64,000 nucleotides of DNA from VAZQ01 sp963771845 (GTDB lineage Bacteria > Pseudomonadota > Alphaproteobacteria > Rhizobiales > Xanthobacteraceae), in NCBI GenBank assembly GCA_963771845.1, contig CAVYVC010000008.1, positions 1 to 64,000 of the forward strand, given 5' to 3'. The position numbers and the translations under genes are program-made. Below the pieces are notes generated by a model. The model did not search any database and was not told the origin of the DNA. It saw only the letters and a program-made list of their open reading frames with translations. This document shows positions 8,050-17,527 of this stretch, one piece after another. Position 1 is the first letter of the stretch. Each line of letters begins with the position of its first letter.

Positions 8050-10296
8050 TCACGAAGCTTTCGCCTGGGGGGCCGGCGGGACAACCGTGAGATTTCGGCT
8101 AATGGGCGGCCCCTCTTCGAGGCCAAACAGGCGAGAGAGCTGCTGCAGGCGTTCCTTGTCTCCGGCAGACAATTCACCGCTCGCACTCAGAACCTGTTTG
8201 ATGAGGTCGAACGCCTGCCGGCGAGTCTCGGCGTCGGGGGGAAGCATTGACGGGATCGTTGCCAGCGCTCCTTCCGGGTCGAGCAATAGGAGAAAGGATT
8301 GCTCGCGCACGCGCGCCTTGAACTCGGATAGCGGCACATCGCCATGAGCGCGGCGAATGCGCCGAACCGCCTCAAATCCGCGCTCATCCACGGCGGCGCG
8401 CGGCATGCCGGCATAGATGAGCGCGCGCATGACGGCCTCGCGCAATCCGCCGACCGGAATGCGCGACTTGAGCTCGGCAATGCGCTTCTGCAGCAGCTCC
8501 TGATGTAGCGGGTTCTTGCCTGCTCTTCGCAACGGGCGCGTCCCGGCGGGATCAATACCGGCCGCCGCCTGGAGTATCGGCGAGCCGTATACGGTCAGGA
8601 ACGTGCGCTCCGCAAGCGTCTCGCTGAAGTCGCGCCATGCATCGAGAGCAGCCACGATCTGCCGGGATGTATTTTCCTGCAACGCGATAAACTGATTGTC
8701 GGCGCCCACGGGCTGCCGGTTTTTGCGAACCTCCTCTGCCATGCCGGCGACCGGTGCCATCATGGGATTTGCATTCGAGAACAGCTCGTATTGCAACCGC
8801 AAAGGGTGGATCTGCTGCATCCACTGCGCCAGCGGCGAGGTGACGAGAGCGCGAACGACCGGCTGTGCAAACGTGCGGTAAAGGGCGAGGTTGATCTCGG
8901 AAACGCGGGCGGCGGTTGCAAAACGGCGCTCGTCAGCCAGGTCATTACCCCCCAGCGCGCGAATATCATCGAGCGTTCGTGTCTCGCAGCGCATTACCCA
9001 ATTACCGGTTGCGAGATCCGGGTTGGCCGTGTCCTCGGTCTTGTTTTCAAACACCGCTTCGTAGAGGCCGGGTGGCAACGAATCGATCAGATCGATATTG
9101 CTCGAAAACTCGCCGTGCTCCTTCTTCGCAACGCCTCCGGAAACGAATATGCCAAGGTGACCCACCGTCTCGTGGATGGTGTAGACGATCGTTTGCCCAC
9201 AGGATCGGATCTCATCGACGCTATCGTATAGATCGAGAATCCATCCCAGCGCCTGCTGCGGCGGGGTGACGTTGTCGCCCTTTGAGCAGAACACTACAAT
9301 GGGCGAGCGGATGTCGCGCAGATCGATCGTGGTGCCGTCGGAAGTCTGAATTTTTCCCGCCGCGAGATTGTTGCCAATGAACAGTTCATCCACGATGAAC
9401 TGGATCTCCTCGGCGTTGAGATTGACATGGCCTCCCCACCAGCGCTCGAAGCCGAGGTAACGCGGAGCTTCGGTGTCGATCTTGGAATAAAGATTGTACT
9501 GCTTGGTCCAGAGCGTGTTCGCCGGATTCTGGTTCTCGAAATTCTGTACCAGCCAGGCGCCATCGAACTTGCCGTTGCCAAGATCGCTGGTAAGCGCAGT
9601 GAGCCAGCTGCCACCCAAAAGACCACCGCTGTAGCGCATGGGATACTTGCCGCGTACGCCCGCCCAATAGGAGAGCGGTGAGCCCGCGATGATGAGGGGT
9701 CCGAACAATTCTGGACGGACCGCGGCCAGCATCATCACCGCCCAGCCGGCCTGGCAATTTCCGACGACGCACGGCTTGCCGTCGGCGTTAGGATGCAGGG
9801 CGATGACCTTTTCGAGGAAAATCGCTTCGGCGCGCGCGATGTCCTCAATGGTCTGGCCCGGCATCGGGTCGGGCAGGAAACCGATGAAATAACAGGGATG
9901 TCCGGCCTTGAATGCGACGCCGATCTCGCTGTCGGCCTTGAACCCCCCGATCCCGGGGCCATGGCCGGCGCGCGGGTCTACTATGACGAAAGGGCGGCGC
10001 AGGGGATCGATCTCAACGCCCTTCGGGGGGATGACCCGCACGAGGCCATAGTTTACCGATCGATCGAGCGTGCGTCCGTCAATAATGAGCTCGACCTCAT
10101 ATTCGAGCACATGCGGGGCAGTCTCGGTCAGGTGCTCGCGGTACTGATTGCCGCGCTGGCGCATTGTGTCCCAGAACAGCACCGTGCGTTGCGCCGCGTC
10201 GACCATGTACTCCATGGCCGGGGCAAATAATCCGAACATGGACATGCCCGAGGACAATTCGCCTTGTTTTGATGGCAAATTCACACCTTTGTTCAT
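8050..10296 (-). CDS. DUF3141 protein with alpha/beta-hydrolase / PHA-synthase-like fold
   Basis: A 748-aa DUF3141-family protein. The N-terminal 400 residues look like an alpha/beta-hydrolase related to class III PHA synthases: the nucleophile elbow is VGNCQAGW with Cys near 181, the acid is probably in CSKGDNVTPP near 335, and the His in VGHLGIFVSGG near 375. The C-terminal third is helical without a recognised domain. The ATG at 10296 has GGAG at good spacing and follows the upstream gene by 14 bp. Its neighbours (phosphotransacetylase, acetate kinase, phasin-like, CoA-transferase) suggest a role in PHA or short acyl-CoA turnover. Enzymatic activity is inferred, not established. Confidence 0.85.
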   Translation of the reverse strand: MNKGVNLPSKQGELSSGMSMFGLFAPAMEYMVDAAQRTVLFWDTMRQRGNQYREHLTETAPHVLEYEVELIIDGRTLDRSVNYGLVRVIPPKGVEIDPLRRPFVIVDPRAGHGPGIGGFKADSEIGVAFKAGHPCYFIGFLPDPMPGQTIEDIARAEAIFLEKVIALHPNADGKPCVVGNCQAGWAVMMLAAVRPELFGPLIIAGSPLSYWAGVRGKYPMRYSGGLLGGSWLTALTSDLGNGKFDGAWLVQNFENQNPANTLWTKQYNLYSKIDTEAPRYLGFERWWGGHVNLNAEEIQFIVDELFIGNNLAAGKIQTSDGTTIDLRDIRSPIVVFCSKGDNVTPPQQALGWILDLYDSVDEIRSCGQTIVYTIHETVGHLGIFVSGGVAKKEHGEFSSNIDLIDSLPPGLYEAVFENKTEDTANPDLATGNWVMRCETRTLDDIRALGGNDLADERRFATAARVSEINLALYRTFAQPVVRALVTSPLAQWMQQIHPLRLQYELFSNANPMMAPVAGMAEEVRKNRQPVGADNQFIALQENTSRQIVAALDAWRDFSETLAERTFLTVYGSPILQAAAGIDPAGTRPLRRAGKNPLHQELLQKRIAELKSRIPVGGLREAVMRALIYAGMPRAAVDERGFEAVRRIRRAHGDVPLSEFKARVREQSFLLLLDPEGALATIPSMLPPDAETRRQAFDLIKQVLSASGELSAGDKERLQQLSRLFGLEEGPPISRNLTVVPPAPQAKAS

Positions 10297-10310
10297 GGGG
10301 ATCTCCGTGC

Positions 10311-10763
10311 TCAGCCCCAGCTCAACGTCATGCCGACGTCACCAGGCATGCCGCCGGGGAAGTCGACGATCTGCACCCGCAGCCTGTAGCCGCGCGGACG
10401 GAAGTAATTCTCCCACAACTGGTAGATTTCCTTCGGCAAGCCGGTCAGCGTTTTTTCCCAGCCCGGCTCCTGCTGATTGATGGCACGCCCCTTGTCCGTG
10501 CAGAGCTGGTTGGGAAATCGATGCACCTGGACTTCAGTCAGACCGTTGGCCGCCGCGCGCTCGATGATCTTGATCGCGCGCGCAATGGCTTCTTCGTCCG
10601 AGACGCCCGATGGCTGGCTGAGTTGATCGAGCAGCGCCTTTTTCTCGGCGTCTGCCTGCGCACGAAGCCGCGCCTCCTCCGATGCTTTCTCGGCTTCAGC
10701 CAGTGCGATCTTCTGCGCGAAGTCCTTGGCCGAAGGCAGCAATTCGTCGGGCTTTTTAGCCAT
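10311..10763 (-). CDS. Hypothetical coiled-coil protein heading the DUF3141 operon
   Basis: A 150-aa soluble protein. The N-terminal half (about 10-50) is a charged, Ala/Glu/Lys-rich helix likely to form a coiled coil. The C-terminal part is mixed, with WENYFRPRGYRLRVQIVDFPGG. I recognise no domain. It is the first gene of the minus-strand operon followed by DUF3141, the phosphotransacetylase-family gene and ackA, so it may be an accessory of that acyl-CoA/PHA module. Confidence 0.7.
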   Translation of the reverse strand: MAKKPDELLPSAKDFAQKIALAEAEKASEEARLRAQADAEKKALLDQLSQPSGVSDEEAIARAIKIIERAAANGLTEVQVHRFPNQLCTDKGRAINQQEPGWEKTLTGLPKEIYQLWENYFRPRGYRLRVQIVDFPGGMPGDVGMTLSWG

Positions 10764-11007
10764 GTTTTACTCCGCAACGCGGTGACAGCTTAGTATACAG
10801 CAATGATGTGACGAATTGAGGGGGGTTTTTCTCGCGCTTCAGCCGCGCAAGGTGCTGCATTATGGTCGGCTCGTGGTTCAACTCATCGTGATCCGCGAAG
10901 CCTGCAAAGGTTTCTATTGCGGAAAATCGCGCAGGGGTCTTTGATCCACGTCAATGACGCTGTTCCTCAGATGTCTGAGGATGGTGCTTTACGGGGAGAC
11001 ATGGACC

Positions 11008-11364
11008 ATGGCGGGTAAACCCAGCGAGTCAGGCACTTCGAAATTCGGGCCGATGGCGATGTTCGGTCAGGAGCCAAGCGAGGCGATCGGGAATTTGCAA
11101 AAGGAGCTTCTCGAAGCCTACGAGCAAGCGAGCCGCGCCTGGCTCGCCCGCGTGAAGTCGGAGGCGGACCTGTGGTCGGGCCTTGCCGCAAAACTGACCT
11201 CGACGCGCTCTATTCCCGAAGCTCTGGAATCGTATCAGAAATGTGTGGCGCAGCGAATGCAGATGGCCGCCGAAGACGGCCGGCAGTTGTTCGAGCAGTG
11301 CCAAAACATTACGCAGAAGATTACGCGGGCGCTTTCCGATGGGCGTCCGGCCGGAAATACCTGA
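11008..11364 (+). CDS. Phasin-like protein
   Basis: A 118-aa helical, amphipathic protein of phasin type: FGQEPSEAIGNLQKELLEAYEQASRAWLARVKSE is followed by a second helix with ALESYQKCVAQRMQMAAEDG. Phasins coat polyhydroxyalkanoate granules. ATG at 11008 follows GGGGAGA; an in-frame upstream extension is less likely. It is divergent from the DUF3141 operon and upstream of the CoA-transferase, consistent with a PHA/acyl-CoA locus. The assignment is by character and context, so a generic coiled-coil protein remains possible. Confidence 0.72.
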   Translation: MAGKPSESGTSKFGPMAMFGQEPSEAIGNLQKELLEAYEQASRAWLARVKSEADLWSGLAAKLTSTRSIPEALESYQKCVAQRMQMAAEDGRQLFEQCQNITQKITRALSDGRPAGNT

Positions 11365-11463
11365 CAAACGAGCGCTGGCGTTGCATCAGCTCGCACGAAG
11401 CAAGAAGGCCTTGGCATTACAAACTAAACAAATGACAAGCAGGCCTGGAATGGGAGAACGTCC

Positions 11464-11643
11464 ATGGAAAAGCAGCAGGACGGCGTCGTCGCCGTAAGTC
11501 GACAGGCGCGGGAATGGGCGAAATTGCTGCGCAAGCTGCGCTGGGTCGGCTTGGACGAGGAGGCCCAGCGTCTGGAATTGGCTCTGAGCACGCTGCCCCC
11601 GGAGCAAAGAGGCCCCGCGGCCGATCTGCCGGGTACCGACTAG
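11464..11643 (+). CDS. Small hypothetical protein (59 aa)
   Basis: ATG at 11464 to TAG at 11641 encodes 59 aa (begins MEKQQDGVVAVSRQAREWA, ends PADLPGTD). A central amphipathic helix carries KLLRKLRWVGLDEEAQRLELAL. It follows the phasin-like gene by 100 bp on the same strand. The upstream GGGAGAACGTCC gives an acceptable ribosome-binding site. No family recognised. Confidence 0.5.
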   Translation: MEKQQDGVVAVSRQAREWAKLLRKLRWVGLDEEAQRLELALSTLPPEQRGPAADLPGTD

Positions 11644-11760
11644 GACGCACTATACCGTTTTGGCGATTGAGATCTTTGCCGGCTCTCTCGCGCGACCGCG
11701 CGACGCCAGACAGCGTGTGGCCGTTGCGCGCGCTTGCATGACTTCCTGAAAGCACCGGCC

Positions 11761-12408
11761 ATGCAAACTCTGTCCCTCGCTCAATCCGTGGCCAAGATCC
11801 CCGATGGCGCAAGCCTCATGGTCGGCGGTTTCATGGCCGTGGGCACGCCAGAGCGCATCGTCGATGAGATCGTGCGTCAGAACAAACGCAATCTCACGGT
11901 GATCGCGAATGATACCGCGGCGCCGGGCAAAGGCATCGGCAAGCTCGTCGACGCCAAGCTGCTGCGCAAGGCGATTGTCAGTCACATTGGGCTCAATCCG
12001 GAGACCCAGCGGCAGATGATCGCCGGAACATTGGAGGTTGAACTCGTCCCGCAAGGCACGCTCATTGAGCGCATTCGCGCCGGCGGCTATGGGCTCGGCG
12101 GGATCCTCACCCAGACCGGGATCGGCACGCCGGTCGAGGACGGCAAGCAACGCGTCGAGGTGAACGGCAAGGCTTATCTCGTGGAGACTCCGCTGCGGGC
12201 AGATTTCGCGCTCGTGCAGGCTTTTCTGGCGGATTACCTCGGCAATCTGAGCTACGCCCTCACCGCGCGCAATTTCAACCCGGTGGTCGCAATGGCCGCC
12301 GAAACCGTCATTGTTTGTGCCGAGCACATCGTTCCGGTCGGCGTCATTTCACCGGATCATATCATGACGCCCGCGCCGGTGGTCGACTACCTCGTCGCCA
12401 ATTCGTGA
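11761..12408 (+). CDS. 3-oxoacid / acetate CoA-transferase, subunit A
   Basis: A family I CoA-transferase alpha subunit (AtoD/ScoA type), 215 aa. Recognisable segments are GASLMVGGFMAVGTPERIVDEI near the N-terminus, VSHIGLNPETQRQM, EVELVPQGTLIERIRAGGYGLGGILTQTGIGT and PLRADFALVQA. ATG at 11761 is preferred because family members start close to QTLSLAQS; an upstream ATG at 11734 is possible. The B subunit gene follows after one base, so the two form an operon making the heteromer. The likely reaction is CoA exchange between acetoacetate or another acid and succinyl- or acetyl-CoA. Confidence 0.92.
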   Translation: MQTLSLAQSVAKIPDGASLMVGGFMAVGTPERIVDEIVRQNKRNLTVIANDTAAPGKGIGKLVDAKLLRKAIVSHIGLNPETQRQMIAGTLEVELVPQGTLIERIRAGGYGLGGILTQTGIGTPVEDGKQRVEVNGKAYLVETPLRADFALVQAFLADYLGNLSYALTARNFNPVVAMAAETVIVCAEHIVPVGVISPDHIMTPAPVVDYLVANS

Positions 12409-12409
12409 G

Positions 12410-13066
12410 ATGCACATGGACGCTCAGACCGTCATCGCCCGCCGTGCTGCCCGGGAGCTTTCCTCGGGCATGCTGGTGAACCTCGGCATCGGAATTCCGA
12501 CCCTGGTCGCAAATTATGTCCCGGAAGGGATGCATGTCTTCTTCCAGTCCGAGAATGGACTGATCGGCACCGGCGCGCCGCCTGAGGAAGGCATGGCGCA
12601 TCCCATGCTGACCGACGCGGGCGGCCGGCCGGTGACGGCGCTGCCCGGCGCCAGCACGTTCGACAGCGCCATGTCGTTCGGGTTGATTCGAGGAGGTCAT
12701 CTCGACCTCACAGTATTGGGTGGATTGCAGGTCGATCAGGCCGGTCACCTCGCAAACTGGACGATACCCAAGAAGCTGGTGCCGGGCATGGGTGGCGCGA
12801 TGGACCTCGTTTCCGGCGCCAAACGGGTGGTCGTGGCGATGACGCACACCGCCAAGGGTTCCGCGAAAATCGTGAAGAAGTGCACGCTCCCCCTCACCTC
12901 AACCCGCCAGGTGGATCTCGTCATAACCGAGCTGGCGGTGATCGCATTCCCCAATGGCCGCGCAACGCTGATCGAAACCGCGCCGGGAGTGTCCGCCGCC
13001 CAAGTGACCGATGCAACCGAGGCCGAGCTCGTGATTCCGCAGAATGTCCCGGAAATGGCGCTGTAG
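12410..13066 (+). CDS. 3-oxoacid / acetate CoA-transferase, subunit B
   Basis: The beta subunit of the same CoA-transferase (AtoA/ScoB type), 218 aa. The catalytic glutamate is in the SENGLIGTG motif near residues 47-55, and the Gly-rich GMGGAMDLVSGAKRV lies in the second half. The ATG at 12416 (MDAQTV) is an alternative start. It is tightly coupled to subunit A and followed 44 bp later by fabI on the same strand. Confidence 0.93.
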   Translation: MHMDAQTVIARRAARELSSGMLVNLGIGIPTLVANYVPEGMHVFFQSENGLIGTGAPPEEGMAHPMLTDAGGRPVTALPGASTFDSAMSFGLIRGGHLDLTVLGGLQVDQAGHLANWTIPKKLVPGMGGAMDLVSGAKRVVVAMTHTAKGSAKIVKKCTLPLTSTRQVDLVITELAVIAFPNGRATLIETAPGVSAAQVTDATEAELVIPQNVPEMAL

Positions 13067-13110
13067 AAGGCTGAAGAGATGACTGCAAGCCCAAGAGCAA
13101 GAGGCCTTCC

Positions 13111-13893
13111 ATGATTCCCGCCGTGAAAGCCAGGCTCCTCGAAGGCAAACGAGGTCTCATCGTCGGTATCGCCAACGAAAATTCGATTGCGTGGGGTTGC
13201 GCCAAGGCTTTCCGCGCCTTCGGCGCTGAACTCGCTGTCACCTACCTCAACGACAAAGCAAAGAAATATGTCGAGCCGCTCGCGCGTGAGCTCGAAGCCC
13301 CAATCATGATGCCGCTCGATGTGAACGCGCCGGGACAGATGGAAGCGGTATTCGAACGCATCACCAAGGAATGGGGCAAACTCGATTTCCTCGTGCACTC
13401 CATCGCTTTTTCGCCAAAGGACGCGCTACAGGGGCGGGTCGTCGATGTCTCCCGCGAGGGCTTTCTCACCACCATGGATGTGTCCTGCTGGACCTTCATT
13501 CGCATGGCCCATCTGGCAGAGCCGCTGATGCGCAAGGGTGGCACGCTGTTCACCATGACTTATTATGGCAGCCAGATGGTGGTGAAGAACTACAACATCA
13601 TGGGGGTCGCCAAGGCGGCGCTGGAGGCCGCCGTGCGCTATATCGCGGCCGAGCTCGGCCCCAAGGGCATCCGGGTGCATGCGATTTCGCCGGGACCGCT
13701 CGCGACGCGAGCGGCCTCGGGCATTCCCGAATTCGATGCTTTGCTCGACAAAGCCAAAGCGAAGGCACCTGCACGCAGCCTCGTGAGCATCGACGACGTA
13801 GGCGCCGCCACCGCCTTCCTCGCCCATGACGCCGCGCGCCTCATCACCGGTGAAACGCTCTACATCGATGGCGGCTACCACATCATCGATTAG
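13111..13893 (+). CDS. fabI: Enoyl-[ACP] reductase (NADH), FabI
   Basis: A 260-aa short-chain dehydrogenase that reduces trans-2-enoyl-ACP in fatty-acid synthesis. The FabI-type features are the GLIVGIANENSIAWG cofactor loop, HSIAFSPK, the Tyr-Lys pair in TYYGSQMVVKNYNIMGVAKAALE and the C-terminal ITGETLYIDGGYHI. ATG at 13111 follows a purine-rich AAGAGG. It lies downstream of the CoA-transferase and could be co-transcribed. Many Rhizobiales carry more than one FabI, so this may be a second, specialised copy. Confidence 0.95.
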   Translation: MIPAVKARLLEGKRGLIVGIANENSIAWGCAKAFRAFGAELAVTYLNDKAKKYVEPLARELEAPIMMPLDVNAPGQMEAVFERITKEWGKLDFLVHSIAFSPKDALQGRVVDVSREGFLTTMDVSCWTFIRMAHLAEPLMRKGGTLFTMTYYGSQMVVKNYNIMGVAKAALEAAVRYIAAELGPKGIRVHAISPGPLATRAASGIPEFDALLDKAKAKAPARSLVSIDDVGAATAFLAHDAARLITGETLYIDGGYHIID

Positions 13894-14041
13894 AGGGTAG
13901 CCGCCTCTGGCCGATGATATCAAGCCCTGGCTCTTTCGTGATTTTCCTCTGGTGAACTGCGGAAATTGGTCGGTCAGTATTCCTTGAGTCTGCCGCGCGT
14001 GACACGCGGGAAATGCCGGTGACACGATAGGTTGTGCGGTA

Positions 14042-14935
14042 TCAGAGCTGCTCGGTACGAAAAGTATCGCAGTTCGGGACGCTTCCCGACTTCAAGCCGG
14101 TCATGAACCAGCGGGTGCGCTGTGCCGAAGAGCCGTGGGTGAAGGCGTCCGGGACAACGTAGCCCTGACTCTGTTTCTGCAATCGATCATCGCCGATCGC
14201 CGAAGCCGTCTGTAGCGCCGCTTCGACGTCCCCAGGTTCGATGAATTGCCATTTGGCATGCGCGCGGTTCGCCCAGATGCCGGCAAAGCAATCAGCCTGC
14301 AGCTCCACCCGAACTTGCAGGCTATTGGCCTCTACCTTGCCCATCCCACGTTGCGCCTGCTGGACCTCCGGCAGCAGCCCCAACAGGTTCTGGACATGAT
14401 GCCCGATCTCGTGCGCAATCACATAGGCTTGGGAGAATTTGCACGTCTTGCTGCCGATATCGCAAGCGGCGAAGCGTCGCTCGAGATCCTGAAAGAAACT
14501 CGTATCGAGGTAAACTTTCCGATCAAGGGGGCAATAGAACGGACCCATAGCCGATTGTGCGACCCCGCAACCCGATCGGGTTCCTCCAGAAAACATGACC
14601 AGCGTTGGCGGATCGTACTTTTTCCCAGCTTGAGCGAAAATGTCGGTCCATTCCGCCTCTGTGCTACCAAGAATCGCGGAGACAAATCGACCCATAGCAT
14701 CGGACGGAGTGCCTGGTTTCGTCGTCGACTCTTGTTGGGGCTGACCGGTTTTCGACAGCATGTCGGCGCCCTGAATGAGGACGCGCGGGTCGATACCCAA
14801 TGCCCAACCGATGAGACCGAGCACGACGACCGTGCCGATCCCGATTCCGCCGCTGCGGGCTCCGGGAAAGCCGCCGCTCCGTCCACCACGCCGGTCTTCA
14901 ATTCGGTCGCTTTGGGGCAGGTTATCTAAGCGCAT
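14042..14935 (-). CDS. ypfJ: YpfJ-type neutral zinc metallopeptidase
   Basis: A 297-aa putative zinc metallopeptidase. It has the usual charged N-terminus (QSDRIEDRRGG), a Gly-rich linker and a single TM segment at about 30-47. The catalytic domain includes SGCGVAQSAMGPFYCP, the zinc motif HEIGHH at 175-180 and a downstream ELQADCFAG that supplies the third ligand. Length and order match the family. It is probably inner-membrane anchored with the domain in the periplasm. It stands alone on the minus strand, convergent with fabI. Confidence 0.92.
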   Translation of the reverse strand: MRLDNLPQSDRIEDRRGGRSGGFPGARSGGIGIGTVVVLGLIGWALGIDPRVLIQGADMLSKTGQPQQESTTKPGTPSDAMGRFVSAILGSTEAEWTDIFAQAGKKYDPPTLVMFSGGTRSGCGVAQSAMGPFYCPLDRKVYLDTSFFQDLERRFAACDIGSKTCKFSQAYVIAHEIGHHVQNLLGLLPEVQQAQRGMGKVEANSLQVRVELQADCFAGIWANRAHAKWQFIEPGDVEAALQTASAIGDDRLQKQSQGYVVPDAFTHGSSAQRTRWFMTGLKSGSVPNCDTFRTEQL

Positions 14936-15230
14936 GACATTCCCTCTTCAGTCAGACAACACTGCCCATGTCGGGCGTGGCTGTTAGGCCTTAGTTTTTA
15001 TGATGGTCCAAAGTATACTCATTGCAAGCTCCCTCCTGCATGTTGAACGCTACTTTGCGCTTCAATAGAATGATTTTCAATAACTGAGATCGCCGACCTG
15101 TCGGACGGGACTGTGGGGGGCCTTTTGAACCGGACATTGCTATTTTTCGAAATGAATTGCGCAAAAAAACTCGAGAAATCATCGAGCAATGGTTGTACGT
15201 TCTCCTTCATGTCCGCAGAGACACTCTGCC

Positions 15231-16157
15231 ATGGGGAAAACCGGTAAGTCGAACAAGAACCGGCTTCGAGTGCGCCGCGTGGTCGACGTGCCACTTCGCG
15301 AGGTCTCTGGTATTTGCTTGCGTCGCGGCCGAAACGGTCGAATGTTTCTGATCGCGGTCGGCGACCGGGCGGCGAAGATCGCCTGGTTTTCCCAGCCGCG
15401 CAGCGATGGGGGCCAAATCAAGTGGCATACGAGCAAAATCGCGAATCTCCCAGGTTCGATGCTTCCCAAGCATGACCCCCAGATCGAGGCGGTCTGCGCT
15501 GACGGCCTCGGGCGCGTTTTGCTGCTCCAGGAAACACCTCCGCGTGTCGAACTCATCGACCCCGAGGCGTTAAAGGTGGTTGCGTCGATTGATCTTGCGG
15601 TGGAAGGGCGTGGCGAAATTGCGCGAGCGTGGTCCGACCCCAAGGGGTCGCGGGGCGAAGGAGCGGTGCTACTGACCGGCGGGCATTTGCTCGTCGCCAA
15701 GGAGAAGAAGCCGGCGGCCTTCATTGAGTTTGGCCCGTCGCATTCGCGGTCGCGGGGATTAGTTCGCGGCGGCGTACTGGCGGACGGCGAGCCGTGGCCG
15801 ATTAAAAAAGGGCACCACCGTTTCGTTGCTCTCGCAATCTGGCGTCCCGACAAGGCACTGGCCAAAACCTGCGTCGACTTCAGTGACCTCGAAATAGGTC
15901 CGGATGGTTGCCTCTATCTGCTCAGTGACAAGTCCTCCAGGATTGCGCGGCTTGATGATCTCCCGGCAGGTGGCGGCACCGCTGCGCTCCTTGATGCGTG
16001 GCGGCTCGGCGATCTGGATGGCAAGCCGGAAGGTCTCGCATTCACCGCACAGGGTCGTGCGATCGTCGGGCTCGACACGCGCAAGCCGCGCCGAAATCTC
16101 GTCCTGCTAGAGCCGGCGGTTGCGCAGTTGCGCGGCCGTGGCGAGAACCTGAGTTGA
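15231..16157 (+). CDS. Beta-propeller / esterase-like phytase-family protein
   Basis: A 308-aa protein with repeated beta-rich blade motifs (VSGICLRRG, IEAVCADGLGRVLLLQE, DFSDLEIGPDGCLYLLSD, PEGLAFTAQGRAIVGLDT), typical of SdiA-regulated or esterase-like phytase propellers. There is no clear signal peptide from the ATG at 15231; the basic N-terminus (KTGKSNKNRLRVRR) suggests a cytoplasmic or atypically exported protein. Function unassigned. The upstream 15.0-15.2 kb stretch is AT-richer than its surroundings and probably contains the promoter. Confidence 0.7.
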   Translation: MGKTGKSNKNRLRVRRVVDVPLREVSGICLRRGRNGRMFLIAVGDRAAKIAWFSQPRSDGGQIKWHTSKIANLPGSMLPKHDPQIEAVCADGLGRVLLLQETPPRVELIDPEALKVVASIDLAVEGRGEIARAWSDPKGSRGEGAVLLTGGHLLVAKEKKPAAFIEFGPSHSRSRGLVRGGVLADGEPWPIKKGHHRFVALAIWRPDKALAKTCVDFSDLEIGPDGCLYLLSDKSSRIARLDDLPAGGGTAALLDAWRLGDLDGKPEGLAFTAQGRAIVGLDTRKPRRNLVLLEPAVAQLRGRGENLS

Positions 16158-16300
16158 TTCCTCAATCGCGCTTCTCGTTGATCCCGCTCTAGCCGGGGTC
16201 TTACGGTCTTGGATGCCGGTTCGGTGGGGAAGCTCCGCCTGAGGATGGCCCCATTTGCAAACTCTGGTTCCGAGGCATCTGCCGAGCTGGGGGCTCACAC

Positions 16301-17278
16301 ATGCAAACGGACGCGACGGCCAAGTTCGATCGCGCACGCAAGCATGCGGTCGCGATGGCCTCAGCCGCTGTGTTGTCCCTCGGGCTCGCGACTGGCGGTT
16401 CGGCGCATGCGCAAACGAGCGATAACAGTACGGCCAGTTCGATCAATCTTGGTGCCCGTGGGGGAATTGCCGCCGAGCCGCCGGCCCGCACAGCCCCATC
16501 CCAGGCGGGCGCGACCAGCCCCTTCGAGTTCAGCGCCCGCGGCGGATTTGCAACGGATTATATCTATCGCGGCACGACGCTTTCCGACCACAGATCAGCC
16601 GCCGGCGCCGCCTTCGAAGCAACAGCGTTCGGCTTCTTTTATGCCGCCAGCACGATCGCCAGCGTCAAGCTGCCAAGCCAGCCTGCAGCCGAAATCACGA
16701 TGGGCGCCGGGATCCGTCCGAAGCTGGGGAACGTTACATTCGACTTCGGCTGGACCCGCTTTCTTTATCCTGGCGAGTCACCTCCGCCAGGCACGTTCGC
16801 AGGCATCGAGTACTGGGAGGCCGCCGCCCGCGCCGACACCAAGATCGGTGAGCTGCTACGCATCGCTGGTGGATTCGCCTATTCGCCGAACGTCTCGAAC
16901 ACCGGCGCCTGGAGCAAGTATGCGGCTTTGGGTCTGGGTTTTGACGCGCCACACCGGCTACTGCCGCCGGAGGTCTCCGTCTCGATGACCAGCGTCGCAG
17001 GATATTCGAAGTTTGGGAACCAATCGGTCGAACTGGGCGGCTTTCCATTGCCGGCCTATCTCAATTGGCATACGGGCGTGACCCTCACTCACAAGAATCT
17101 CAATCTCGACCTGCGCTACTACGACACCAATCTGTCGAAGGAGAACTGTTTCGTCTTGACTGGCGATCTGGGCGCGACGCCCGGAGGGATCATCGATCCG
17201 CTAAGAAATCCGGAAGGCCTCAGGTCACGCTGGTGCAGCACCACCTTCGTCGCGAAATTCTGGTTCGCACTGAACTAA
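16301..17278 (+). CDS. TorF-family putative outer-membrane porin
   Basis: A 325-aa secreted protein. A long basic n-region and a hydrophobic signal (MASAAVLSLGLATGGSAHA) end at about residue 37. Beta-barrel strands follow, with FSARGGFATDYIYRGTTLSD near 77, which is characteristic of TorF/TIGR02001 porins, and a C-terminal strand ending in FWFALN with terminal aromatic residues. The start might instead be at the Met of MASAAV. It stands alone; the substrate is unknown. Confidence 0.85.
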   Translation: MQTDATAKFDRARKHAVAMASAAVLSLGLATGGSAHAQTSDNSTASSINLGARGGIAAEPPARTAPSQAGATSPFEFSARGGFATDYIYRGTTLSDHRSAAGAAFEATAFGFFYAASTIASVKLPSQPAAEITMGAGIRPKLGNVTFDFGWTRFLYPGESPPPGTFAGIEYWEAAARADTKIGELLRIAGGFAYSPNVSNTGAWSKYAALGLGFDAPHRLLPPEVSVSMTSVAGYSKFGNQSVELGGFPLPAYLNWHTGVTLTHKNLNLDLRYYDTNLSKENCFVLTGDLGATPGGIIDPLRNPEGLRSRWCSTTFVAKFWFALN

Positions 17279-17338
17279 AAGCTCGGCCACCATTGTCGGC
17301 TTCAGCAGAGTGCCGTGCGGTTCCGCTAGCGCGCCAGC

Positions 17339-17527
17339 TTAATGGCCTAACTGCATGAAACCCCAAATTGAGAGCAAGGCCGCAATTACGAGGCCGACCC
17401 ATGACATGGACACAGGAACGGCGAGTGCGCCGATCTGCACCGCCCATTGCTTTAATATTCTCATCAGATGGCCAAGTGCCACTACAGCAAAGATCAGTGC
17501 CGAAACTGCTGCGTAAGAGTTTGACAT
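17339..17527 (-). CDS. Small two-TM membrane protein
   Basis: A 62-aa protein made almost entirely of two hydrophobic helices (SALIFAVVALGHLMRIL and MSWVGLVIAALLSIWGFM) joined by a short loop. I have seen this type as a conserved hypothetical in Rhizobiales. GGGAGAGC lies just upstream of the ATG. It is a single gene on the minus strand; function unknown. Confidence 0.65.
   Translation of the reverse strand: MSNSYAAVSALIFAVVALGHLMRILKQWAVQIGALAVPVSMSWVGLVIAALLSIWGFMQLGH

Noticed and set aside
6622..8250. 542-aa open frame on the plus strand opposite the phosphotransacetylase-family gene and ackA
   Set aside because: It is a shadow frame of high-GC coding DNA; the minus-strand products are clear enzyme families and the plus-strand translation has no recognisable domain.
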